Of a DNA stretch of 64,000 nucleotides, positions 1-7,814 are shown piece after piece. The position numbers and the translations under genes were made by a program. Numbering within the stretch: the stretch's first letter is position 1; the number at the start of each line of letters is the position of its first letter. The notes beneath the pieces were generated by a model. That model saw nothing but the letters and a program-made list of their open reading frames with translations. It searched no databases and was not told where the DNA came from. The stretch lies in NCBI RefSeq assembly GCF_001748225.1, contig NZ_BDFE01000017.1:1-64000 (forward strand). The letters run 5' to 3'. This DNA comes from Desulfoplanes formicivorans. GTDB taxonomy: Bacteria > Desulfobacterota > Desulfovibrionia > Desulfovibrionales > Desulfomicrobiaceae.

Positions 1-101
1 GCCGGGAATAATTTTGTGCTCACATCATGAAATTATCCGCTTAAGTCTTTCCGTTTACTGTGAGCGACATTTTTACTTTTTGCAGGCAAATCTTAATATT
101 T

Positions 102-1232
102 ATGAAAATTATATTTTGTATATCAAATATGAGTACCAGTACGTCGAATCTTCAGCCATGGCTGACAATATATAACGTAGCACAATATTTAAGTAACAAT
201 GGATTTGACATACATATTATCACAGATGTTAAAAATCCTGAAAACATAAAAAATATAAATATTCATATCGTAAAAAGCTTATTGAGTAACAATTCAAAAG
301 AAATTATCAATATTGTTGATTCTATCGACCCTGAATATATTGTTGTAAGTGTTACTCCATTTAGTTTGTTGTTTAATACATGGTATGATAAACTTAATGG
401 TATTAAAAAAATCGCTTTTTTTTCATATTCTCTTTATACAAAAAAAGAAATATTAAAATCTTTGAAGTTTATTAATTTGAAAAATAGGTTTGAATTTGGG
501 AGAGAGTTAATCATTCCTACTCATTTTTCTCTTTCAATATTATCAAAAAAATTTGATTTTGCCGTATGTCAATCAAATCGGACTTATAATCGTGTTAAAA
601 GGCATTTAAAAGATTTCATAATATACAAAATAGATCCAGGCATTGTTTTGGAAGACTGGGAATACGAGAATAAAACATTTTCAGATCAAACCTTGTTTTT
701 ATACACGGGATCTCCCAAAAAAATCAGAGGGTTCTATACGTTATTAAAAGCCTTTAGCTTGATTTCACAAGAAAATGTTCGTTTAAAAATTTTGGCCCGA
801 GGTACAGAGCCAGAAGCTCTGCATTGCATTGAAAAATATATTCGGCAGAAGAAGCTTGGACACAAGGTTTCTTTGGTTGGGGGCTGGATCGATCGGGCAA
901 CCCTCAACAAGGAATTATTGCATGCCGATCTGCTAACCCTTCCTTTTGTCCTGGTTCCCGCAGAGCTTCCTGTCACGCTCATGGAATCCATAGCCAGTGG
1001 GACACCTGTGCTGGTCACCGACATAGACGGCCTGCCGGATGCAGTGGGTAGGGCAGGGTTGGTTGCTCCCCATGCCGATATAGCCGGTCTGAGCAAGGTT
1101 ATGCTCCATTTTCACCAGAACGTTGCTGAAAAAAAACGATTGCATGACGCATGTCACCATCAAAGAAGCAACATGAAATCATGGAACGATATTGGGAAGC
1201 TATGGGAACAAGCATTGAAACGACACGTATGA
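102..1232 (+). CDS. GT4-type glycosyltransferase (GT-B fold)
   Basis: Likely transfers a nucleotide-activated sugar during exopolysaccharide assembly at the cytoplasmic face of the inner membrane. The ATG at 102 gives 376 residues and starts on the first beta strand (MKIIFCISN); an in-frame GTG at 60 would add 14 residues without a better ribosome site. The C-terminal half carries the donor-site pattern of family 4, PAELPVTLMESIASGTPVLV around residue 290, matching the family's E-rich loop and 'G-x-P-V' strand. The N-terminal acceptor domain is divergent, AT-rich and hard to assign. The gene overlaps the kinase gene behind it by ATGA, so it is translationally coupled. Sugar specificity cannot be read from sequence. 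Family call is confident; role in the glycan is inferred from its neighbours. Confidence 0.85.
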   Translation: MKIIFCISNMSTSTSNLQPWLTIYNVAQYLSNNGFDIHIITDVKNPENIKNINIHIVKSLLSNNSKEIINIVDSIDPEYIVVSVTPFSLLFNTWYDKLNGIKKIAFFSYSLYTKKEILKSLKFINLKNRFEFGRELIIPTHFSLSILSKKFDFAVCQSNRTYNRVKRHLKDFIIYKIDPGIVLEDWEYENKTFSDQTLFLYTGSPKKIRGFYTLLKAFSLISQENVRLKILARGTEPEALHCIEKYIRQKKLGHKVSLVGGWIDRATLNKELLHADLLTLPFVLVPAELPVTLMESIASGTPVLVTDIDGLPDAVGRAGLVAPHADIAGLSKVMLHFHQNVAEKKRLHDACHHQRSNMKSWNDIGKLWEQALKRHV

Positions 1233-1879
1233 AACCTCCGGCACATAAATTATTTTTTGTGGTTGGTGTTGATGGTTCAGGGAAAACAACGATTACAAAT
1301 GAAGTCGTGAGGATTTGTCGTGAAAACAATATCCCTTGTCAAAATATATGGTCACGATTCAATAATTATTTTTCATTGCCAGTGATTGGTGTCACGAAGC
1401 TTTCAGGCCATTGTTATTACAAAATGATCATGGGCAAACCTATGGGGTTTCATGATTATGAAAATTTACCTGTTCTCAGGGAACTGTTTTTTTTCCTGCA
1501 AATAATAGACGTAAATATTGCGACATTTTTCCGCATGACAAGAAAGGTAAACGATCAAATGCTCACCATTTGTGAAAGAGGACCTTATGATACTTTTGTC
1601 GATGTTCTTGCTGATACACGATTAAATACCAAAAAATATTTTAATCTTGAACGCCTGTTTTGTTTTCAGGTCAAAAAAGACACCCAGGTTATATATATCA
1701 GACGAAATTATGAGAATATCATACGTACTCGACCAGAATTGGTGTATGATAAAAAATTGCCATTTCGCATAAAAATGTATGAGCAATTAGCTCAAAAAAA
1801 ATCATGGCATATAGTCGATAACAATGGTCCACTAGAAAAAACGCAAAAAAAAATTCAACAAATTATTTTTGAAAGTTGA
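1229..1879 (+). CDS. Thymidylate-kinase-like P-loop kinase
   Basis: A 216-residue nucleoside-monophosphate-kinase-fold protein. A clear Walker A (GVDGSGKTT) sits about 14 residues in, an ERGPYD segment resembles the DRY-type motif of dTMP kinases, and RRNYENIIRTRPE near the C-terminus resembles a lid/arginine region. The start at 1229 is set by the ATGA overlap with the glycosyltransferase stop; an earlier in-frame ATG at 1151 lies deep inside that gene. It is not the housekeeping tmk: the lid is divergent and the gene sits in a polysaccharide cluster, directly before a nucleotidyltransferase. It may phosphorylate a sugar, nucleotide or lipid precursor rather than dTMP. That substrate shift is inference. 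Confidence 0.75.
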   Translation: MKPPAHKLFFVVGVDGSGKTTITNEVVRICRENNIPCQNIWSRFNNYFSLPVIGVTKLSGHCYYKMIMGKPMGFHDYENLPVLRELFFFLQIIDVNIATFFRMTRKVNDQMLTICERGPYDTFVDVLADTRLNTKKYFNLERLFCFQVKKDTQVIYIRRNYENIIRTRPELVYDKKLPFRIKMYEQLAQKKSWHIVDNNGPLEKTQKKIQQIIFES

Positions 1880-1886
1880 GGAATAC

Positions 1887-2552
1887 ATGAAACCAGTACG
1901 CAGTGGATGGCGGATTTGGCCTGTTGTTATTATTATTCGTTACTGGATTATTCAGGGAATGCTGTTTATGAATAATATTGAACGAATACATCGGTTGTGT
2001 TTGGAAGCGATCTTTTTTGGAGTCATTTTTGCCTTAATGATTGTATTGGATATGCCTTATGCTGTTGTAACATCACTTATTTTGGCACATAGTTGCTCTT
2101 TTTTTTTCAATGGTCATGTGTTTGCCATGATGGCCCATGATCTCTTCTGGTTTAGTCTTTATAAGGATAAAAGAAAGTTTTTGAGATACCTGGATGACAT
2201 GTACCAGCGGATGAATGCCTTGCAGCCTGCATATATTGAAGGAGTTGTATTTTTTGGGTCACTCGCTCGAGGGGTTTTCCGAGAAACATCGGATTTGGAT
2301 GTCAGGTTCATTTCAAAGCCAGGTTTCTGGAACGGAATCAAATCGTCTCATTTAGTCTTCAAAGAACGGTTGCATGCATTGATGGCAGGATTTCCCATTG
2401 ATACGTATATGTTTGCTTGTGAAAAGGAAATAAGAGAGAAAATGGATGTCATAAATGAACACCCCGTATCTCTTTATAACTCAAATGGAAATTTGAAACA
2501 TATCCTTCCTGAAACACAGTCCTTTCAAAGATTCAAGGAAATCATTTCATAA
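1887..2552 (+). CDS. Membrane-anchored Pol-beta-type nucleotidyltransferase
   Basis: 221 residues. The first ~90 residues are strongly hydrophobic, with two or three probable membrane helices (for example VVIIIRYWIIQGMLFM and AIFFGVIFALMIVLDMPYAV). The C-terminal half has the Pol-beta nucleotidyltransferase signature FGSLARGVFRETSDLDVRF: G-S, then D-x-D for two metal ions. The start at 1887 follows GAGGA by about 5 bases; an earlier ATG at 1869 overlaps the kinase. The fold transfers a nucleotidyl group to a small molecule or protein. Together with the preceding kinase it could activate a precursor at the membrane. No antitoxin-like partner (HEPN) is adjacent, so an MNT/HEPN toxin-antitoxin reading is unlikely. 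Confidence 0.7.
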   Translation: MKPVRSGWRIWPVVIIIRYWIIQGMLFMNNIERIHRLCLEAIFFGVIFALMIVLDMPYAVVTSLILAHSCSFFFNGHVFAMMAHDLFWFSLYKDKRKFLRYLDDMYQRMNALQPAYIEGVVFFGSLARGVFRETSDLDVRFISKPGFWNGIKSSHLVFKERLHALMAGFPIDTYMFACEKEIREKMDVINEHPVSLYNSNGNLKHILPETQSFQRFKEIIS

Positions 2553-2553
2553 G

Positions 2554-3018
2554 ATGAAAAAAATATTTAAAACAAAAAAAGCAATGGTTATAGGAGCCGG
2601 TGGAGGACATTTGACTGAGGCTCTTCTTGCTACTGAATCTTTGATTATTCCTCGTGTAATTGTTACTTTTAAATTACCTCATACTTCAATATCATTAAAA
2701 GATGAAGTGTGTTATTTTGTCGTCGATCCACATAAAAATTTGTTAAAGTTTTTTTTTAATGCAATTCAAAGTCTGATTCTGGTAGTAAAAATACGACCAT
2801 GCGTGGTTATCAATACGGGTGGAGGAATCTCCATAGCCTGTTCTCTTTGTGCCAAGCTTTTGGGTGCCAAACTTGTGTTTATCGAATCCGGGGCACGAGT
2901 GATAACGCCTTCAAGGACCGGCAAGTTTTTATACAGGTTTTCCGATTTGTTTATTGTGCAGTGGTCAAACCTGCTACAGTATTATCCGAACGCCGTTTAT
3001 GGAGGTGTGTTGATTTGA
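2554..3018 (+). CDS. pssD: Alg14-like glycosyltransferase subunit (PssD family)
   Basis: 154 residues, the size of bacterial PssD/Alg14-like proteins. The N-terminal Rossmann loop VIGAGGGHLTEAL matches the family's GxGGH motif, and a hydrophobic stretch (FFNAIQSLILVVKI) resembles the Alg14 membrane-associated segment. In eukaryotes Alg14 recruits catalytic Alg13 to the membrane to add the second GlcNAc to a lipid-linked sugar; bacterial PssD/PssE work the same way on undecaprenyl-linked intermediates. It begins one base after the nucleotidyltransferase stop and its stop overlaps the pssE start. Family is solid; the sugar is unknown. Confidence 0.85.
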   Translation: MKKIFKTKKAMVIGAGGGHLTEALLATESLIIPRVIVTFKLPHTSISLKDEVCYFVVDPHKNLLKFFFNAIQSLILVVKIRPCVVINTGGGISIACSLCAKLLGAKLVFIESGARVITPSRTGKFLYRFSDLFIVQWSNLLQYYPNAVYGGVLI

Positions 3019-3482
3019 TAACCGTTTTGTTGGGCACAAATCCTTATTCCTTTGAAAGGTTAATCAGGCAAGTTGATCAAATTGCTTCTAACCATAGTAT
3101 GCAATTTTATGTTCAGCTTGGTAATACACAGTTGGTTCCTCGATTTTGTGAATATGATAGATTTGTTGAACGAAAGATATTATTGCAAAAAATAATGGAA
3201 TCAGATGTTATTGTTTCTCATGGAGGATTTGGGAGTATACATGATGCTTTGGTATGTAAAAAGCCTGTTGTTGCTGTTCCTAGACAACCTCGATTTGGCG
3301 AATCTCAAGATATACAAGAAGAGTTGGTAAGAGAACTTGAAAAAGATAAAAAAATAATTGCTGTATATGATATTAATCAGTTATATGAAAAAATTCAAAA
3401 TGCTTATGCAAAACATATTGATTATGATTCAAGAAATAGTATTTGCAATATAATAAATGATTTTTTGAAAAAAATGTTATAG
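3015..3482 (+). CDS. pssE: Alg13-like glycosyltransferase subunit (PssE family)
   Basis: 155 residues when started at the TTG at 3015. This start overlaps the pssD stop (TTGA) and has GGAGGT eight bases upstream at 3001-3006; the protein then begins MITVLLGTNPYSF, the normal N-terminus of GT28 C-terminal-like Alg13/PssE proteins. The frame is open further upstream, but that part is a shadow of pssD. The donor-binding segment VIVSHGGFGSIHDAL with KKPVVAVPR is the classical UDP-sugar-binding motif. It is the catalytic partner of PssD and should be active only as a heterodimer at the membrane. Confidence 0.88.
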   Translation: MITVLLGTNPYSFERLIRQVDQIASNHSMQFYVQLGNTQLVPRFCEYDRFVERKILLQKIMESDVIVSHGGFGSIHDALVCKKPVVAVPRQPRFGESQDIQEELVRELEKDKKIIAVYDINQLYEKIQNAYAKHIDYDSRNSICNIINDFLKKML

Positions 3483-3515
3483 TATTTTAAAATAAAAAGA
3501 ATGGGTGTTGTAAAT

Positions 3516-4490
3516 ATGAAAAGAATTGTAGTAACTGGAGGTTCTGGGTTTATTGGGACTCATTTTATTGCATTATACAGATCTGCATACGATGAAATGG
3601 CAAATATAGATTTTAAGCCGCCCATGTTGAACGAACAGGCTGATCTATGGCATGATATCGATTTGTTGGATTATGAGAAACTCGAATCCTTTTTGCTCGC
3701 ATTTCAGCCGACCCATATCCTCCATTTGGCTGCAAGAACGGATCTCGATGAAAAAAAAAGTATTGCAGGGTATGCCGCCAATATTGATGGGGTCCGTAAT
3801 CTACTTAAGGCAGGTAAAAAAGTTCAGGCACTCGAACGAGTTGTTATTGCCTCAAGTATGCTGGTTTGTAAGGTCGGACATATACCACAATCTTCGCATG
3901 AATATTCTCCTGGGAATTTATATGCAAAAAGCAAGGTCGAAACAGAATTGATTACAAGGCACGCGAGCATGCCATGCACATGGACAATCGTCCGACCGAC
4001 AACCATTTGGGGGCCGTATCATCATGGACTGAAAAATGGTTTTTTTACTATCTTGCAAAAAAAAATCTATTTTCATCCAGGAAAAAATGAATGCTTGAAA
4101 TCATATGGTTATGTGAAAAATACTGCTTATCAAATACAGGAAATTTTTAATTCTGCAAAAGAAAAAGTACATAAAAAAACAATATATCTTGCTGATGAAC
4201 CCATTAAGCTTCATGAGTGGGTGAATGCATTTTCCGAACGGCTCATCGGGAAAAAAGCATACTCATTGCCATATCCACTTATGAAGTGTGCAGCTGTTTG
4301 TGGCGACATTGCAGAAGTTATTATCGGTAAAAAAATGCCAATGAATACCTTTCGGTTGAAAAATATGACTACTGATAATGTCGTGAACACCTCGCATATT
4401 AAAAATTTATGTCCTTCTTTGCCTTATAGCCAGGAGGATGGGGTCGAAGAAACGTGTTTGTGGCTTCAAAACTGCAACAGGGAAATGTGA
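3516..4490 (+). CDS. NAD-dependent epimerase/dehydratase (extended SDR)
   Basis: 324 residues. N-terminal TGGSGFIG is the NAD-binding glycine motif; the catalytic Tyr-Lys pair appears as YAKSK around residue 140, with SSM upstream as the Ser of the triad. The family modifies nucleotide sugars (4-epimerisation, dehydration, reduction). The ATG at 3516 begins directly at the first strand (MKRIVVTGG); an ATG at 3501 adds five residues and cannot be excluded, since neither has a strong ribosome site. It probably makes or alters the sugar nucleotide for the neighbouring transferases. The exact reaction cannot be assigned. Confidence 0.85.
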   Translation: MKRIVVTGGSGFIGTHFIALYRSAYDEMANIDFKPPMLNEQADLWHDIDLLDYEKLESFLLAFQPTHILHLAARTDLDEKKSIAGYAANIDGVRNLLKAGKKVQALERVVIASSMLVCKVGHIPQSSHEYSPGNLYAKSKVETELITRHASMPCTWTIVRPTTIWGPYHHGLKNGFFTILQKKIYFHPGKNECLKSYGYVKNTAYQIQEIFNSAKEKVHKKTIYLADEPIKLHEWVNAFSERLIGKKAYSLPYPLMKCAAVCGDIAEVIIGKKMPMNTFRLKNMTTDNVVNTSHIKNLCPSLPYSQEDGVEETCLWLQNCNREM

Positions 4491-4507
4491 TTCTTTACAA
4501 ATAGACC

Positions 4508-5506
4508 ATGACCACAACAAATACGAGAAAACAATGGGTTGATACTGCAAAAGGGATAGGTATTATTTTGGTTGTCTACGGCCATGTACTTGTTGGCCTT
4601 CATAGTTCGCAGATCAAAATTTCACCTGTTTTTTTCCGGAATTCTTTTGACTTTATCTGGTCTTTTCACATGCACCTGTTTTTCTTTTTGGCAGGAATGT
4701 TTGCCATACAAAGTTTGGAGAAACGAAATCGACGTGTTTTTGTGATGCATAAGGTCAGGATGATTGCTTATCCTTATTTTTTATGGTCTCTTGTCCAGGG
4801 ATTGTTGCAAGTAATCATGGGTGCATACGTCAATAGCAGTCTTTCTTTTGCTGATATACTCAAGATACCCTATAGACCGCTTCCCAATCAACATTTTTGG
4901 TTTTTGTACGTGTTGTTTGTTTTTTTTGTCATTATGGCTTTTTTCTATACAAATAGATTTTCTCTTGTTTTATTGTCTGTAACAGCAATTGTGTTATTTT
5001 TTTTACCTTTCTCTTCAGATATCAGAGTTCTGCAAAAAATAAAGGTATTCTTTGTGTTTTTTATGATCGGAGCACTATCGTCAAAAATTGATTTGGAACG
5101 TTTTTTGATTGTAATTAAAAAGAAAATCAATTTTTTTAAGATTTTATCTTTGGCTTTGGTCCATATGATGCTGTTCTTTATTGTTTATAATTATTACAGA
5201 GATAATATTTCATTTTTTTTCTTTAGCTTATTTGGAATTTTTAATGTAATTATGTGTTCATGCTTTCTGGATAAAATTTTAAAATCAAATATGATAAATT
5301 TTATTGGAAAATATTCGTTGCAAATTTATATATTGCACTCGATGTCTTTGGCTTCTTCACGAATATTTTTATATCGTTTTTTAGGAATTGAAAATATTTT
5401 TTTACATATTATTCTTGGATTTATTTGTGGTCTTTGCCTGCCGCTATGGATTGGTTACATTGTTCACCAAAAAAATTATAACTATATTTTTCGTTTTGAC
5501 CATTAA
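4508..5506 (+). CDS. Acyltransferase family 3 membrane protein
   Basis: 332 residues with about ten hydrophobic helices. The opening RKQWVDTAKGIGIILVVYGH is the signature of acyltransferase-3 proteins (fucose 4-O-acetylase, OafA/WcaF-like): the 'D-x-x-K-G' and following catalytic-region His are present. These enzymes O-acylate sugars of surface polysaccharides from the inner membrane. It lies 17 bases after the epimerase gene and 5 bases before the GT2 gene, inside one transcription unit. It is very AT-rich. Acetyl is the usual group; this is not shown by the sequence. Confidence 0.85.
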   Translation: MTTTNTRKQWVDTAKGIGIILVVYGHVLVGLHSSQIKISPVFFRNSFDFIWSFHMHLFFFLAGMFAIQSLEKRNRRVFVMHKVRMIAYPYFLWSLVQGLLQVIMGAYVNSSLSFADILKIPYRPLPNQHFWFLYVLFVFFVIMAFFYTNRFSLVLLSVTAIVLFFLPFSSDIRVLQKIKVFFVFFMIGALSSKIDLERFLIVIKKKINFFKILSLALVHMMLFFIVYNYYRDNISFFFFSLFGIFNVIMCSCFLDKILKSNMINFIGKYSLQIYILHSMSLASSRIFLYRFLGIENIFLHIILGFICGLCLPLWIGYIVHQKNYNYIFRFDH

Positions 5507-5511
5507 TAAAT

Positions 5512-6273
5512 ATGAAAATTTCTGTAATTACAGTAAGTTACAACTCGCAGTGTGTCATCGTAAGATGTATTTGCAGTGTATTGGCGCAAAACAAACCATT
5601 TGAATATATTGTTATTGACGGCAATTCTACAGACAAGACTCCATGCATCGTAAAAAAATATCAAAATCACATTGATACATTCATATCAGAGGAAGATGAT
5701 GGCATATACGATGCTATGAACAAGGGTATTCATGAAGCCCAAGGTGAAATAATCGGTTTTATCAACTCTGATGATTTTTATCATGATTCGCGTGTTTTTC
5801 AAAATGTATATGCTGCATTTCAAGAGACTGGTTGCGATTCATGCTATGGTGATCTCATTTATGTGGATACAAGATACCGACCTGTGCGCCACTGGAAATC
5901 AGGAGCTTTTCGGCGCAACAAGCTGTATTGGGGGTGGATGCCGCCTCACCCGACCTTTTTTGTCAAGAAATCGATTTTTGATCGTTACGGAGGGTTTGAC
6001 GCTTCCTTTGGTACTGCAGCCGATTATGAGCTGATGGTCCGTTTTTTGGTACGCCACCGCATTTCATGTACGTATATTCCCAAGGTTTTGGTGTGCATGC
6101 AAACAGGCGGCGCCAGTAACGTCAGTTTGAAAGCTCGCCTGGCAGCCAATCAAAGCGATATGGCCGCATGGGAAAAGAACGGTTTGCATTCGTGTACGTA
6201 TACAACATTTTGTAAGCCTATGAGAAAATTGTATCAATTTTCGACTCTATTGAGGTCTTCGTCCAATGTCTAA
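5512..6273 (+). CDS. GT2-family glycosyltransferase (GT-A fold)
   Basis: 253 residues, typical of WcaA/WcaE-like single-domain GT2 enzymes. Seen: N-terminal ISVITVSYNS, then IVIDGNSTDKT (nucleotide-sugar-binding Asp), DDGIYDAMNKGI, and INSDDFY as the metal-binding DxD equivalent. The C-terminal region WGWMPPHPTFF with a later D-Y-E resembles the acceptor loop of the family. Its 3' end overlaps the exosortase gene by 8 bases, so the two are coupled. The sugar and linkage are unknown. Confidence 0.88.
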   Translation: MKISVITVSYNSQCVIVRCICSVLAQNKPFEYIVIDGNSTDKTPCIVKKYQNHIDTFISEEDDGIYDAMNKGIHEAQGEIIGFINSDDFYHDSRVFQNVYAAFQETGCDSCYGDLIYVDTRYRPVRHWKSGAFRRNKLYWGWMPPHPTFFVKKSIFDRYGGFDASFGTAADYELMVRFLVRHRISCTYIPKVLVCMQTGGASNVSLKARLAANQSDMAAWEKNGLHSCTYTTFCKPMRKLYQFSTLLRSSSNV

Positions 6274-7810
6274 AAAATATGTTATCGACATATACTATAA
6301 AAATGTTGTTTTTTTTATGGTATATTTTATTGTCGTATTTTGTATCCACTACAATAATATTTTGTATTTGATTGGAGTTGACTGGAATAGAACAGATTTT
6401 GACTATTGTATATTGGTTCCTTTTATCTTTATGGTTATCCTTTTCAAAAAACGTTTTTATATTGCAGATATTCCGTCTATCCCGTCCATATCAGGATTAG
6501 TTGTAATCGGATTGGGAGCTTTCCTGTCAGTTGTTGGTGAACTTGCAGGTGAATATCTGCTATCGTATTTGGCTTTGTGGCTTTTGGTTCTTGGTTTTTT
6601 CTGGACCCTGTGGGGTTCGAATAAAACAAGACGTTTGTTGCCATGTTTTCTCTTGCTGCTTACCATGTTTCCCCCGCCCGAGTACCTGTACGCTCGCATG
6701 ACCCTCAAAATGCAGATCGTATCTTCCGTGTTGGCTGAAAAAATGCTTCATTTTATTGGTATTCCGGCATATCGCGAGGGAAATATTATTGATGTCGGGA
6801 CAACCAAGATCCAGGTCGTGGCTGCCTGTAGCGGATTGAGATACCTGATTCCTGTTTTTATCGTTTCATTCACCATGTCTCTTTTGATGGATACCCAAAA
6901 AAGGACGCCCAAAATCCTGTTGATGGTTTTGTCTGTTCCCCTGGCGATTTGCATGAATGGTTTGCGCCTGGCGTTTACCGGGTACTTGAGCAGGGCACAG
7001 GGGCTGTGGGCGATTGAAGGATTTTATCATGATTTGATAGGGTGGGTATTTTTCGGTCTTTCAATTGTTGTTTTGCTTGTCATCATGTCCATGCTGGATT
7101 CGTCCAAGGTCTCGACGGATCACGAAAGTACGATGACGTTTGGATTGAAAGGGTTTGGCAATATTGATCTGAGATACCCCAATGATCTGTTCGCTTCTCT
7201 TTCTCTTTGCCTTGTTCTTTTTCTGTTTGTTTTCCTGTCTTTCAAAACTGTGAACAATGAACATTATGTCGATAAAGTATCTTTTAACTCATTTCCCCTG
7301 CATCTTGGATCATGGCATGGGAAAAAATCTGTCATTCCTCTGGATATGCTGGATGAATTGAATTCATCAAATTATGCTCTTGTTGATTATGAGAACAATG
7401 CAGGTGATGCAATCAATTTTTATATCATACATTATACTCATCAAACAAAGGGAAGTTCCATTCATTCTCCAGAAACATGTTTTCGAGGAGGGGGGTGGCA
7501 ATTTGTACAGACTGATCGTGTGCAAGTCGCCAAAGGCCATTATGCCAATCGATCAATTTTGGCTAATAATGAAAAGCAGGTATTATCGTATTTTTGGTTT
7601 ATCTGTAGAGGGAGGAATCTTACCAATGCTCTGGAATTGAAATTTTACAACTTTTGGGATCGGTTGCTTTCAGGAAGGTCTGATGGATCATTGGTGCGCA
7701 TTATCACGCCCATTATTGACGGAGATGTTTCTTCTGCTGAGGCGAGAATGAGAAATTTCATGCAGCAACTTCTTCCCTTACTTGACGTGTATGTCGCTAA
7801 CAACACGTAG
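6266..7810 (+). CDS. Exosortase fused to EpsI domain (XrtD type)
   Basis: 514 residues. The N-terminal ~280 residues form about eight membrane helices with the exosortase catalytic segment VVAACSGLRYLIPVF (Cys) followed by ICMNGLRLAFTGYL (Arg) and, later, FYHDLIGWVFFG (His): the Cys-Arg-His set of exosortases/archaeosortases. The C-terminal ~200 residues are a periplasmic EpsI domain, including FPLHLGSWHGK and HSPETCFRGGGW. An exosortase fused to EpsI is the arrangement known for the VPLPA-CTERM enzyme XrtD. Exosortases process proteins with short C-terminal sorting signals during export with a polysaccharide. No PEP-CTERM or VPLPA-CTERM substrate was found in this window. It overlaps the GT2 gene by 8 bases. 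Confidence 0.85.
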   Translation: MSKKYVIDIYYKNVVFFMVYFIVVFCIHYNNILYLIGVDWNRTDFDYCILVPFIFMVILFKKRFYIADIPSIPSISGLVVIGLGAFLSVVGELAGEYLLSYLALWLLVLGFFWTLWGSNKTRRLLPCFLLLLTMFPPPEYLYARMTLKMQIVSSVLAEKMLHFIGIPAYREGNIIDVGTTKIQVVAACSGLRYLIPVFIVSFTMSLLMDTQKRTPKILLMVLSVPLAICMNGLRLAFTGYLSRAQGLWAIEGFYHDLIGWVFFGLSIVVLLVIMSMLDSSKVSTDHESTMTFGLKGFGNIDLRYPNDLFASLSLCLVLFLFVFLSFKTVNNEHYVDKVSFNSFPLHLGSWHGKKSVIPLDMLDELNSSNYALVDYENNAGDAINFYIIHYTHQTKGSSIHSPETCFRGGGWQFVQTDRVQVAKGHYANRSILANNEKQVLSYFWFICRGRNLTNALELKFYNFWDRLLSGRSDGSLVRIITPIIDGDVSSAEARMRNFMQQLLPLLDVYVANNT

Positions 7811-7814
7811 GCAT

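Noticed and set aside
1-30. Possible last codons of an upstream gene (frame 1, stop TGA at 28-30)
   Set aside because: Only nine residues are visible, with no motif; it cannot be told from chance.
2083-2099. TGGCAC-ATAG-TTGC resembling a sigma-54 promoter
   Set aside because: The spacer is one base short and it lies inside the nucleotidyltransferase gene.
1887-2552. Reading the nucleotidyltransferase as part of an MNT/HEPN toxin-antitoxin pair
   Set aside because: The partner gene is a P-loop kinase, not a HEPN protein, and the protein has membrane helices.
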